Under the pieces are notes generated by a model. That model made no database searches and had not been told where the DNA came from. It saw only the letters and a list, made by a program, of their open reading frames with translations. A stretch of 64,000 nucleotides of DNA, taken from the NCBI GenBank assembly GCA_022559845.1, contig CM040128.1, positions 173,716,413 to 173,780,412 on the forward strand. The letters are read 5' to 3'. The position numbers were made by a program, and so were the translations under genes. Source of the DNA: Amorphophallus konjac (lineage: Eukaryota; Streptophyta; Magnoliopsida; Alismatales; Araceae). Below are positions 45,317 to 56,652 of this stretch, piece after piece; positions within the stretch are counted from its first letter, which is position 1, and each line of letters opens with the position of its first letter.

Positions 45317-46398
45317 ATTGTAGGCAAACTCGACTAGAGGCAGGTGGTCGTGTCAGCTTCCACCAAAGTCTATAGCACAAGCCCTGAGCATGTCTTCAAC
45401 TACTTGATTGGTTCTTTCAGTTTGGCCGTTTGTTTGTGGATGAAATGCTGTGCTAAAATTTAGTCGGGTCCCCAAGGAATGTTGTAGACTCTTCTAGAAA
45501 TGTGAGGTGAAACGAGGGTCTCGGTCTAATATTATTGTGATAGGGACTCCGTGTAGCCGGACAATCTCCTTGATATATAATGCTGCTAGAATATCCACTG
45601 ACCATCGACTCTTAATGGGCATAAAGTGTGCCGATTTGGTTAGTCGATCAATGATCACCCATATACCATCATGTCCGCCTCTTGTTTTTGGCAAACCTAT
45701 GATGAAATCCATCCCTATACTCTCCCACTTCCACTCGGAGATTTTCAAAGGATGTAGTTTTCCGGCAGGCTTTTGATGTTCCGCCTTGACTTGTTGACAA
45801 GTTAAGCAGCGGCCAACAAAATCCACCACTCCTCTCTTCATGTTAGGCGACCAGAAGTTCCTTTTCAGGTCTTGATAAATTTTGGTAGTACCAGGGTGAA
45901 TTGCATATCGTGACCTATGGGCTTCTTCCATAATCAACTTCTTTGTATATGCATGATCTGGTACACAGATCCGACCTCGAAATAATAATCTTCCATCGGT
46001 CATGACAGAAAAATCTGGCCATTGATCAATGTTGGTTTTGATTTCAACCAATGTAGGGTCATCTTCTTACAACTTTGCTAGATCTTCAATTAATGTGGGT
46101 TGTGACCGGATGTTGGCGATAATACCCCTTCCACTTTCCGTGTCAATATCCAGATTCAACTGGGCAAAGTCTTCAAGGAGGTTTGTCATGCCTATCCTGA
46201 GGCTAGATATAGTAGCCATGAGCTTCCTGCTGAGTGCATCTGCTACAACATTTGTTTTCCCCGGGTGATACTGAATAGAGAAATCAAAGTCTTTTAAATA
46301 TTCTTGCCATCTTCTTTGCCTCATATTTAATTCCTTCTGGGAGAAAAGATACTTCAGACTTTTGTGATCTGAGAATACAGTGTGGAGAGGGGGATTTC
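45317..46398 (-). pseudogene. Gypsy-A pol: RNase H end and integrase
   Basis: From the right: the second half of RNase H ([30 protein letters not shown]; 46200-46395), then TAA 46067-46069 (CAA-derived), integrase zinc finger (HRSRYAIHPGTTKIYQDLK...CLTCQQVK; 45790-45930), the core with MDFIIGLPKT (catalytic D), VIIDRLTKSAHF, ILDRDPRFTSHF (catalytic D), then TAG 45494-45496 and TGA 45353-45355 (both at Trp codons of the family), up to VEFAYNNS where Gypsy-B inserted. The frame is cut at 46398 by the Tat LTR. RT, protease and gag of Gypsy-A must lie beyond the Tat element, outside the window. Confidence 0.85.
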
Positions 46399-47140
46399 TG
46401 TAGCCCATCTAAGAGCAGCCGAACTAGGCCCATCAGGACAAAATGAGGCTCGACTCATCCAAGTGACAGCCCCATAGGGGCCACTTAGGCTAAAAAGCCC
46501 AATAAAGATTACTCGGGATCCCACCCTTCCTCAGCGGCCCTTAGGCTCGGAAGGCCCGAGCGTCAGAATGGAGGAAGACCCATGCCCGAGTTATCCCTTC
46601 ATCGGGATAGAGGCAAGCGCTCTGGGCCCACTCCGACCTGACTTCATCCGAGCTATGCCTATTGCCTGGACAGGGTTGGCACCTTTTATGCTCGGACCGA
46701 CTGACGATTGCTTATCCACGCTGCTGTTGAGAGCCCTTTATGAGCAGGAGTTTATGAGGATAAGGGACCCATGATCCCACGATGAGGACGTAAAGATCCC
46801 ACGATGAAGACGTAACTCCCGCCTGAAACTCCTCAGCTTACGGGACTCATAAGGTGAGCACACTATATAAACCAGGGACTCCCTCCAGTGGAAGGTAAGG
46901 GCAATACACGCCTAAAATCCCCTGAGTAGGAACCACTTCACCACCTTGGTGTTGGGGGATCTCATGCACCTCTTTCTACCTCCCTCCATACCTTCCACCA
47001 TTGCTCCACTGACTTAGGCATCGGAGGGTTTTCCCCAGGGAGCCATCCCTGGGCTTCCTGATCCGTTTCCCTTTCTCTGCTGTTCATTATTCGGTGATCA
47101 TCCTCCCAGCTCAGGACAAGCGCGAGATCACGCCCCTTCA
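46399..47140 (+). repeat. 5' LTR of the Tat element, 742 bp
   Basis: It starts TGTAGCCCATC inside the Gypsy-A RNase H and ends CGCCCCTTCA just before the primer-binding site. The TATA box TATATAAA is at 46864-46871. Confidence 0.8.
46864..46871 (+). promoter_or_regulatory. TATA box of the Tat LTR
   Basis: TATATAAA in the context CACTATATAAACCAGGGAC, about 275 bases before the LTR end, is a well-placed promoter element. Confidence 0.65.
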
Positions 47141-47142
47141 TC

Positions 47143-47159
47143 TGGCGCCGTCTGTGGGA
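47143..47159 (+). promoter_or_regulatory. Primer-binding site of the Tat element
   Basis: TGGCGCCGTCTGTGGGA follows the LTR after two bases. This word is characteristic of plant Tat/Ogre-group elements, which use a tRNA other than initiator Met. Confidence 0.85.
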
Positions 47160-47504
47160 AACGACCAAAGAGCCAGTATGGTGCGAAGAAATTCAGGGAG
47201 GAGGTCCGTCGGCTGTAGACACGCTATTCCTGACGTCTCCTGAGAAAGTCTCATATTACTATATGACGCCCCGCAGCGGCTTTCGCATTTTGAATCGCCT
47301 GAGTGCTTCCTATTCTTGAGTCTTCCTCCGCCTTTTCGGCATCTGGAATCGTCTCGTTGCGGCATTCGGACGGCATCAACACCAATCGGATGCATCGGAA
47401 GGTTCCGGAACCAGGAAGAACGTCGGGCAGGCGGCTGCCGACGCCTTTTCAGGGGACCCGAGGGGGTCTTCATGGAAAAAACACAAAAAATATAATAAAA
47501 TAGT

Positions 47505-47929
47505 GGAGGCGTCCAGGCCCCTGGACGCCTCCATCAAAACAAAATAATAAAAGATAATAAAAATTATAATGATAAAAGACAAAACAAAAAATAAAATAAT
47601 ATATTTATGGAGGCGTCCAGGCCCCTGGATGCCTCCATCAACTTGCCCACGGGCGGACCCCGTCCGACGGTCGGTTTGTCGTTTGAGAAAAATTCCAAAT
47701 TGTGAAGACGTCCTGCCAACTAGACGCGCCCATTCATGAATCACGGGCGCCGACCAAAATCACGCGTTGTGCCAAACCGCGTGCGGATTTCGGCGGGGGT
47801 TCGGTGGGCTTTTATGGAGGTGTCTAGTTTCCTGGACGCCTCCTTGAAAATATTCGAAATAAAAAAATAAAAATAGAATAAAATATAATTTCTGCCCTTA
47901 TGAAGGCGTCCAGAGTCCTGGACGCCTCC
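47505..47929 (+). repeat. Four 28-nt hairpins (GGAGGCGTCCAGG arms)
   Basis: The first copy (47505-47532) is perfect: a 13-base arm GGAGGCGTCCAGG, CC, and the complementary arm. Further copies at 47609-47636 (one change), 47816-47843 and 47902-47929 have changes, several of which would leave G-U pairs in RNA. They are separated by AT-rich spacers of about 75-180 bases. Confidence 0.85.
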
Positions 47930-48572
47930 ATACTTCGGAGCCCTATAAATAGAGGCCCCCCCCTCAGTCCGGAGAGAGCTTTTAAGAGGTCCGATAGGCT
48001 GCCGGAGCCCAGAGGCTGCCGAGTCATTTCTGATCCGTGGGGTCTTTTGTGGGGGGAGGTTCTGCCAGCTTCTCGGGTGCCCGCGCTCGCGAGAGGAAGG
48101 TCGTCTTCGTCCACCGCGCTTCCACGTCGTCCCTACGCTGCCGAAGCTCCACCGAATCTCGCCATCGGCACATCCAATAAGCCAATTCTCTCCTCCTACT
48201 TCTCCGTAGTTCTTTACATTCATCATTTCACATCCTCTATCTCCCTTCATAAGGGCGCCTTCTCTTATATACTTCTTGCATTCATCATTACATTTCCCTC
48301 CTACTCGTGTCCGAGAGGGGTTTAAAACCACACCAACCAGGTGTGTGCCCTGCTACAATTTCATCACTTTCATTGCAAGGGATTGCTACTGCACTGTCAT
48401 TTTCTAATTCTGTTTATTTACTGTCTATTGTTTTGCAAGGGTAACTAAAGAAGGCCCTCTCCATCGGCCGGCCGAAGGGGGAGGAAGAAGCAACCCGCCA
48501 CTTCCTGCTAGTGAGGTAGGCACGATCATTTCCTTATTTTGGGGTCTCTGGCCCCTAGCGATCACATCATAT

Positions 48573-49060
48573 TCTCGAGGCCGCGGCGAGTCACTTCCCC
48601 AATGGCCGTTTAAATTCCCGTTCTTATATTCTCTTTATATTCTGTTATATTCTTATCTGCTTATATTCTCTAGGCCGCGGCGAGTCACTTCCCCAATGGC
48701 CGTTTAAATTCCCGTTCTTATATTCTCTTTATATTTTGTTATATTCTTATCTGCTCATATTCTCGAGGCCGCGGCGAGTCACTTCCCCAATGGCCATTTA
48801 AATTCCCGTTCTTATATTCTCTTTATATTTTATTATATTCTTATCTGCTCATATCCTCGAGGCCGCGGCGAGTCACTTCCCGCAATGGCCGTTTGAATTC
48901 TGTCCTTTCTCTTGTATATCTTGAATTGCTGCTATATCTGCTATACTCTCAAGGCCGCGGCGAGTCACTTCCCGCAATGGCCGTTTCAATTCTTGCTATT
49001 TGATTTCTGCACCATTCCCGTCCCCCCGAGGCCGCGGCGAGTCACTTCCCGCTATGGCCG
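48573..49060 (+). repeat. Tandem repeat, six copies of a GC-rich core in an AT-rich unit
   Basis: The core GAGGCCGCGGCGAGTCACTT followed by CCCCAATGGCCGTTT-like sequence begins near 48577, 48672, 48775, 48860, 48952 and 49028. The unit is 77-103 bp; the AT-rich remainder (TTCTTATATTCTCTTTATAT) is better kept in the first three copies. Known Tat elements often carry such repeats in non-coding parts. Confidence 0.85.
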
Positions 49061-49765
49061 TTTAACCCCCATATCTTGCTATATTGCATTTGTCCCGCTC
49101 GCCCCGTCGGAGCAATCTCCTGTGGTGGCCCCTTCTCTTTTCTCTTATTTCTGTGTTGCAGCAAACAAAACGAGCCCGCGCGCTCCGCATTTTCGTTTCT
49201 CAAACCGCGTGACGTCGCTCACAGATTGGCGATCACGGTGGGACTTCTGTTGCTTTCTTTTAGTTACCCTTGCAATTTCTTATGATTTGCTTTACTATCT
49301 CTTGTGTGTTGTTATATCTTGATTGTTTCATTGTTCTGTTGTGCTCCATATATCTGTCAGCATTTCATTGCATACATCCATCCCTCTTTTCTATTCTTTT
49401 TTATTTTTTCTAAGGATCACCCTCTCTCGGTGAAGGAAGGACTCTCCGTTCGGGAATTCCTCTCGACGGACTAGAATCTCCTCCACTGGGACCTCCGTAA
49501 GTCCCTGACATTGAAGAATCTTATCTTCATTCACTAGGCTGGTTGTACCATTGAAGTTCCCCGAGTTAGTCGACCCATTCGTGGTGAGATGAGAGCCCCT
49601 AGCTGACACGGCGGTGAAACTAAAATGAACTAGGGTCCCTATTTTGTGTGAACTTCGGATCTGGTTAAAAATACAAAAAAAATCATCAAAATCAAAACAC
49701 AAAAAAGGGCGTAAAGGCATCCACTTGTTTGATAATCTCTGCTATTTGTTTGCTAGTGTATATTT

Positions 49766-52480
49766 TTGCGTTCCGGGAAAACTGTGAGCATGGCTCACGA
49801 GTCTTTTGAGGAAAACCACCCTAGTCGTGGTGAGTCAGTCGAGCCGCGAGTCCATGCTATGGACGCGGGTCCTTCTTATGAGCCCTCGCATGAGGTGCAG
49901 GTTATTGCAGGGGACACGTCCCCACCACAGGACATCTCCTCTTTGCTGGGCGTCCTCGCCAACACGGAGCTTACCTCTAAACAGCTCCGGGCCCTGCAGG
50001 CCATTCTGAAGGGGAAATCTGTTTCCCCCGCCCCCCAGGAATCAACTCCGGCCATCGCACCTCTCCAAGAATCGGTGCAGGCCATTCCATCTCCTTCACT
50101 GGCGCAAGCCATCCAATCTCCCTCGCTTCAAGGGAAAGCGAGCCAACAACCACCCTCGTTCCAGTTCCCTTCGCAATCTCAAACCCCCGTTGTTCCCCAC
50201 ATACCGCTTCAGCCGGGGCCAACTGTCGGTGGCCCGACAGCTCCTTCTCATTCGGGGTTTCCCCCTCAAGTCTCCGGGAGACATTTTCCTCCCTAGTGGC
50301 AAGTGCCACCTTCACCTCCCGAGGAGCTCGCCCAATCGCTCCTCAACCGGTTCAATTGAATGGACGAACAGTTTCAGAATTTGAAGAAAATGGTGGACGT
50401 GAAATCCACCCCGGAGGTTGCTTTGCCAATCCTTCCGATCATCCATCTTCCTCCCTCAGAAATGCCCACGTACCGCAGGTACAATGGCACTGGAAACCCC
50501 TTCATTCACCTCAAGGATTTCATGTATGAGTCCTCCTATTGGCAAAATGACCAGAGATCCCTGGCATACCTCTTTCGGAGGTCATTGGACGGTCCTGCGC
50601 TAGAGTGGTTCTATTCTTTGGAGCCCCGCGAGGCCGAGAATTTTGAAACAGTCCAGAGAAGGTTCTTGCAAAAGTATCGGGATAGGGTCGGTCCCTCTCT
50701 CTCCATTACCGACCTAGTGGCCGAAAAGATGAAGTCCGACGAGGATTTTGTCCGCTATGCTGATAGATGGAGGTCTCTGGCAGAAAGAATAAGAGATACC
50801 CTCTCGGAACCTGAACAAGTAAAGATGATCGTATCCAATGCGACCCCACAGTTCAGGCATGTCTTGGCCATGAATAAGCTCACCACCATGAAAGAGCTCT
50901 ATGAAAGAGCCCGGTACATCCAGACCCAGTTAAAAGACTCCCCCATTATGAACATGTTTGAGCCGCCGAAGCCCAAGGTGGTCAGAAAGACAGGCGCTGG
51001 TGTCCCAGGCGGAGCAACAGAAGGGGTCGTAACAAATGAGCAAGTGAGTGCGGTCAACAACGCCAACTATGCAGCCAACCCAAGGCTTCCACAAATGCCC
51101 CGACTTCCCCTCCAACCAGGTCCTTTCCTCTCTCATCCTCCACCCCAAAACGATCCACCCCAGAACAACATGCCTCAACTACCTCGACCCCAGCAACAAC
51201 AACCACCACTTCAGTACAACCAAGTTCCACCCCCAGGAAATTACGGTCCCCCACAGCAACAAAGGAGGCCGATTGGTCCCAAGAGAGCCTATTACCCACC
51301 ATTGCCAGAAACTCTGGCGGATATTTTCAACGCCCTCATGGCCTCAAACACACTCATCCTACCCAGGGAAAGGCCTGTGTGGCCCCCGAACGTTGATACC
51401 TCCAGATACTGCGTCTATCACAGGTAGCCAGGACACACAGTAGACAACTGCTTTCAGTTTAAAGATTACATCCACGATACGAATGATGAAGGCGGGATTG
51501 ACTGGGATGAAATGAGGCGATACGTCACCACTCTCAAGGCTAGGAGACCTCCTCCTAGGCTACAGTTCTAGCAACAACAGCAGTAGTTACAACAGCAGCC
51601 ACAGCAACAACCACAACAACAACAGCAGCCTCAGCAGGCCCAACCACAACAGCCCAACATGGGCATAATCCAGAATCCATTACCAGAGCACCAACAGCCC
51701 AATCACCAGGTCAACCCCATCTCCTCCTTCCCGGAAGTCGGGAGAGAGCAGGTGTGGCACCCAGAAAGTACCTCTATTCTTTCTACCGCCAACCCTATCG
51801 TCATGCAACCCCCTCGCCTTGCCCGGGTAGCACCTCTCTCTCATCAACCCGCATCAGTACCGCCTTCACAATTTCCACTGCCATCACGCCCTCTCATTCG
51901 CACCCCAATGACCTATCAGCCAACACCCTTCATTATGCCCTCACACCCTCTCATCTTCTCTCACTCCCCCACTTTACCATCCACCTCTACTGCATTTGCC
52001 TTTATGCCTTCTAAGCCCCTTATCACCCGTCCACCGTATGTAACCCCGCCTGTCTCCACCATACCACCGCCAATGCCTTCAAAACCACTCATCACCCACC
52101 ATCCATCTCAAAACCATTACCCGCTTCAAACCCTACCCACTTCCACTTTGCCTCCACCTCCACCTTCCAGACCCCTTATCCTTCATAACCCGTGCGATAT
52201 CCCCTCTACCTCCACCATGCCTCCACCTAACAAACCCCTCATCAGAATCCATGCTCCCATCATCACCCCTGCTTCATCAACCATCCCTCCACCACTACCC
52301 CTCAAACCTCTGCTAAAACCCACTGCTACCCCTATAGAGGTACAAAAGCCGCAGGCAATGGTGCTCCGGAGTGGAAGGATTTTCCACAGGTTTTTCCCCC
52401 AGAACAGTCCGAATCCCGAGCAGTCTCAGCCAGAGAGGGACGATAGAGAACAACCGGAAAGATCTATCCCTGGAACATAG
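49766..52480 (+). pseudogene. Tat gag and Pro/Gln-rich linker, several stops
   Basis: One frame from ATG 49766 to TAG 52478, broken by TAG 50294, TGA 50357, TAG 51425, TAG 51569 and TAG 51584. The first 200 codons are Pro/Ser/Gln-rich. The gag core is at 50460-50950 (NPFIHLKDFMYESSYW, LDGPALEWFYSLEP, FLQKYRDRV), typical for retrotransposon capsid. A remnant CHHC-like segment (YCVYHR..GHTVDNC) is at 51405-51450. Then follows an unusually long Gln- and Pro-rich stretch with repeated (K/R)PLI motifs every 25-30 residues (51890-52310). All stops fit C-to-T at CAG or CGA. Confidence 0.8.
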
Positions 52481-54395
52481 TATGATCTGTTGAAACACTT
52501 GGACAAGATGCCTGCTCGGATCTCCATCCTGGAGCAGCTTCAGAGATCCGCATCCCATCAGGCAGCCTTAATGGAGTATCTTCAAAAGGTCATGGTGAAT
52601 GAGGACCTCCCTGTAGGAAAGATTTCTGTCGTCCTGACCCCAACGGACACACAACCGGCCATCATGTTCCACAACTACGAGCTCGCTCCCAAGGAAGCTC
52701 AGAAATATGCATTGTGCATTTCAATAAAAATTAATGGGGTATCCATAAACCTGTGCCTTGTAGACACGGGTGCATCCATAAATGTGATCTCCATGAGCAC
52801 CCTTCATTTGTGTGGGGTCGACGAGGAACAAATAAGACCTTCCTCGATCATAGTCACGGCTTATGACAATAGCAAAAGGCCGCCGCAAGGGATGATTATT
52901 TTGAGGGCAGAGCTAGGTCCTATGTCAGTCCCCACGGAATTCCATGTCCTCGACATGGACCCCACATTCAAGGCCATACTGGGTCGCCCCTACATTGAAG
53001 CCATGGATGCTGTGCCTTCCACCAACCATCAGTGCTTGAAGTTTCCTTACAATGGAAGAATTATTAAAGTAGTCAGCACACCTGTCCTTCACACGGTGGA
53101 TGCTATCAACACCTCTATGCCCTCTGTTTGGCCGTCTCATCAGCCCATATTGTCATTGCTGGACGTGTGCGATTCATCTCACATTCCGCTAGCACCAAAG
53201 AAGCCGATCAAGGTAGCCACATCATATCTCCCCTTTCACTCCAAAGGTTGGGAGATTATGAGGAACATCGGCTATCAACAGGGTAAAGGTCTGGGCGCAC
53301 AGCTGCAAGGTAGGTTGAGACCACCAAAGGAGATTTGGCCGAACCGCATGTTTGGCCTAGGCTTCAAAGGACCATTCAAGGCGGATTGGAAGCCCCTCAC
53401 ATGGACCCTATCAAACCACTTCAACAAAGGGCCCGTTGTTCAGATGGGAGATTACCCGCAAGAAGCACATGGGGGACCACATGTTGTATATTCGGCTGAA
53501 AAATATCTGAGGGTCACCAAAAGAGGCAAGATCAAAGATCCAGAATGCGAATGGGACAAGTGGTTTGATATACGGGATATTTCCGTTGCATTGGAAAGGA
53601 TGTTCTCGCCTCCACGGCTTGAAGGACCGCCATTGATCTCCGGAATGCCAGAAAATATCATTACTGTTGCCAAGGTTCCAAACTATCCTCGTCCTCGCCA
53701 GAAGGACCCTGTCACCAGCGGATCTTCATCCGCCATCACCATCACCACCGACGACTCATTAGCCGTCATCTTCTCCATTCACTCGTCACAGCCTTTGTTG
53801 CTGTCATCTTCCTGGGCCAGACGGTTGTCTGATGATCTTCCCAGATCCCCCTCTCTACTTACATACCTGCGCGGGTTTCTCAACCCGCGCCAGGTCTTCA
53901 ATCATGATCTGCTCTACGAGCCTCCCAATCCTCTAGTCATAACCACTTTTCTCTCTCCTCCGATCTCTTTTCACTGTTTTGTCATCAAAAATGAAAAAGA
54001 AAAAAAAAACGTCAATTTCCAAACTTCTCAACAACACATCTTCGTTGAGGAAATCTCCTACATCTCCCACGGGTGCGTCCCGCCCTGCGGACCACCCGTC
54101 CAAGGTCCGATGAGCGACCTTTTCTACCCCTCCCCTGAGGGGTCTTTCCCTGTACATTCTTAACCATCCTCTTCATCTTTTTCTTCTTCTGTAAATAATG
54201 TCAGTCAATCTAGGAATAATAAGTCAAAGGTAGTATCTAGGAAGAAATCCAAGGGTAGGCAGATCCCTCGTCAATTCCTTCTGGACTTAGCCGCCAGGTG
54301 TCAGGCCCTTCTTGCCATCCCTTAGTTGCTAGAAAATCCCATCCAGCTACCGGAAATAGAATGTGAGGGCAACTGTGCAATTGATGAGGGTATGG
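52481..54395 (+). pseudogene. Tat protease region with a G-patch-like motif
   Basis: The frame continues from gag after TAG 52478. Protease: CLVDTGASINVIS (catalytic DTG, about 52755-52790) and AILGRPYIEAM (about 52972-53005). About 80 codons later comes GWEIMRNIGYQQGKGLG (53245-53300) followed by QG, fitting the G-patch pattern (G..(L/I)...(M/I)G...G.GLG....G). Then a spacer of low conservation, stops TAA 54161 and TAG 54323, and a frameshift at about 54395 before RT. G-patch motifs are known next to protease in betaretroviruses, where they bind nucleic acid. Confidence 0.75.
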
Positions 54396-56652
54396 AGTCT
54401 ACGAGATCACGGGTGAAGAATACCCTACTGAAGATGAGGGTGAGGAATATGAGGATGCGGTTGGCGCATATGCTAGTGGAATAAGGAGATTCGACGAGCC
54501 GTCAACCGCCGTAGAAGAGTCCACCAAAGAAGTCAACTTGGGAACTGAGGAAGACCCTAGGATCATCCTCATAAGTGATAATCTACCACCCTCTGAAGAA
54601 GAGGCATTAATTGAAGTTCTCAAGGAATATAAGGAGACATTTGCATGGAGCTACGAGGATATGCCGGGTCTGGATTCAACCCTGGTCGAACACCGTTTAA
54701 CCCTAAAACCAGGGTCCATCTCGGTAAAACAAAGGTTAAGGCGTTTCCACCCTCAGATGACTTTGAAAATGAAAGAAGAGGTCGATAAGCTCCATAAAGC
54801 CAGGTTCATTAGAGTCGTTCTTTATCCTCAATGGGTGGCAAACATTGTCTCGGTCATGAAGAAAGATGGGAAAGTCAGGATTTGCATCGACTTCCGGGAC
54901 CTTAACCGCGCGTGTCCGAAGGATGATTTTCCTTTACCTCACATTGATGTGTTGATCGATAACACGGCAGGCTATGAAACCCTCTCATTCATGGATGGAT
55001 TTTCGGGATATAATAAAATTCATTTGGCAGAAGAGGATCAAGAGAAGACATCATTCACTACACCTTGGGGAACATATTGTTACGTGGTCATGCCGTTTGG
55101 ATTAAAGAATGCTGGAGCTACTTACCAAAGAGCTATGATGGCCATATTTCATGACATGATGCACATATATTTGGAGGTGTATGTGGATGATCTATTGGTG
55201 AAATCAAGGACCAGGATGGAATATCCAAGGGTTTTGGCTAAGGTCTTGCAAAGATCAAGGGAGTTCCAATTGAAAATGAACCCGAAGAAGTGTGTGTTTG
55301 GTGTATCATCGGGCAAATTACTGGGCTTCATTGTGAGTAAAAGAGGGATTGAGATAGATCCCGACAAAGCTAAGGCCATCAGGGATATGCCGCCTCCCAA
55401 GAATTTGAGGGAAGTCCGAGGTTTAATCGGGAGGTTGCAGTTTATTCATCGGTTTGTGTCTCAGCACTCACAAAGGTGTAGACCTTTCTATGAGTTGACC
55501 AAGCCAGGAGTAGAATTCCACTGGGATTTTAAATGCCAAAAAGCTTTTGAAGGGTTAAAAGAATATCTGGCTAGTCCACCCGTTCTCATTCCACCCAAAC
55601 CAGAAAAACCTCTGATCCTCTACATCTCAGTCTTGGACGACTCCGTGGGAGCTGTCCTCGCACAAGCTGATGAAGAAGGCAAGGAACGGGCAACCTATTA
55701 CTTGTCCAAACTTCTCAATCCCTGTGAGCAGAAGTACACAGTCATCGAGAAAACCTGTGCTTCTCTCCTTTGGGTAGTGCAGAAATTGAAGCACTACTTC
55801 CTGGCTCATGAGGTCCATCTGATCGCTCGCATGAACCCTATCAAGTTTCTTCTGGAGAAATCCGTCCTTACTGATAGGCTAGCACACTGGCAGAGTTTCC
55901 TCTCTCAAATTGACATCACCTACATCCAACAAAAGGCAATTAAAGGCTATGCCATAGCCGAGCATCTCGCCCACCATCCTCTTCCCAAGTTCGATCCTGT
56001 CCAATCAGAGTTTCCAGATGAGGAACTAATGTCCATCACCCAATCTAATGAGCCAATGTGGATGTTATATTTTGATGGAGCTCTGAATTCCCAAGGGAAG
56101 GGTATCGGCATTGTCCTTCTAACGCCTGAAGGCGTTACTATCCCAGAGGCATTTCAGCTCGTGTTCCCAGTCACCAACAACATCGCTGAATACGAGGCTC
56201 TTCTAGCTGGCCTGGAACTAGCCCGTTCTTTCTATATCACTGAGTTGCGAGTCGTGGGTGACAGTCAACTTGTTCTCCGCCAGGTGCTTACCAAATATCG
56301 CACCCTCGATCCCAAGCTCAAACCCTATCAGGAGTTGGTCTCCGCCTATGCCAAATTGTTCACCAAGCAGATCTTTGTCCATGTTCCTCGCGAACAGAAC
56401 ATTCTGGCCGATGCCCTTGTCTCCTTGGCGTCATCCTTCAAATTCCCTTTAGGTGCATGGTTTAGATCCATCATTCTCTACAAGCGTCTTGTCCCTGCCG
56501 TTTAGGACCCTTACCTCTTAAAGATCAAGAAACGAGTCCTACAGAAGATCCAGAAGGGAGAAATTCTTGAGAAGAGGGAGATCATGCTGGCAGAAGTCGA
56601 AGAAGAGCTGGCTGACGAGGAGAAACCACGGTTCTATGAAATTGTCAAATAA
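54396..56652 (+). pseudogene. Tat reverse transcriptase and dual RNase H
   Basis: The frame (open 54538-56505) gives RT with RICIDFRDLNRACPKDDFPL, FMDGFSGYNKI, MPFGLKNAGATYQRAM and catalytic YVDD at about 55181. A first RNase H (LYISVLDDSVGAVL, about 55620) lacks the usual first Asp, as in Tat elements; a second, archaeal-type RNase H (LYFDGALNSQGKG, NIAEYEALLAGLELA, VVGDSQLV; 56065-56420) keeps D, E, D. The dual RNase H is diagnostic for the Tat group. TAG 56503 and TAA 56650 interrupt the link to integrase. Confidence 0.88.

Larger units (their letters stand above)
47160..49765 (+). other. Long leader of the Tat element
   Basis: A 2.6-kb leader without supported coding sequence. It contains four 28-nt hairpins (47505-47929) and a tandem repeat array (48573-49060), each listed separately, plus a TATA-less CT-rich tract near 48180-48310. 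Reading frames up to 196 codons on the minus strand overlap the hairpins and have no domain. Confidence 0.6.

Noticed and set aside
46399..47140. A second Tat LTR at 57889-62605
   Set aside because: I looked for TGTAGCCCATC and the CACTATATAAACC region there and saw no match; the 3' LTR is probably beyond the window or lost.
47741..48331. 196-codon minus-strand frame in the Tat leader
   Set aside because: It runs across hairpin repeats and AT-rich spacers; no domain and low-complexity pieces only.
50360..51427. Separate 355-codon gene downstream of the first Tat frame
   Set aside because: It is in the same frame as 49766-50296 and separated only by TAG and TGA; together they are one gag.
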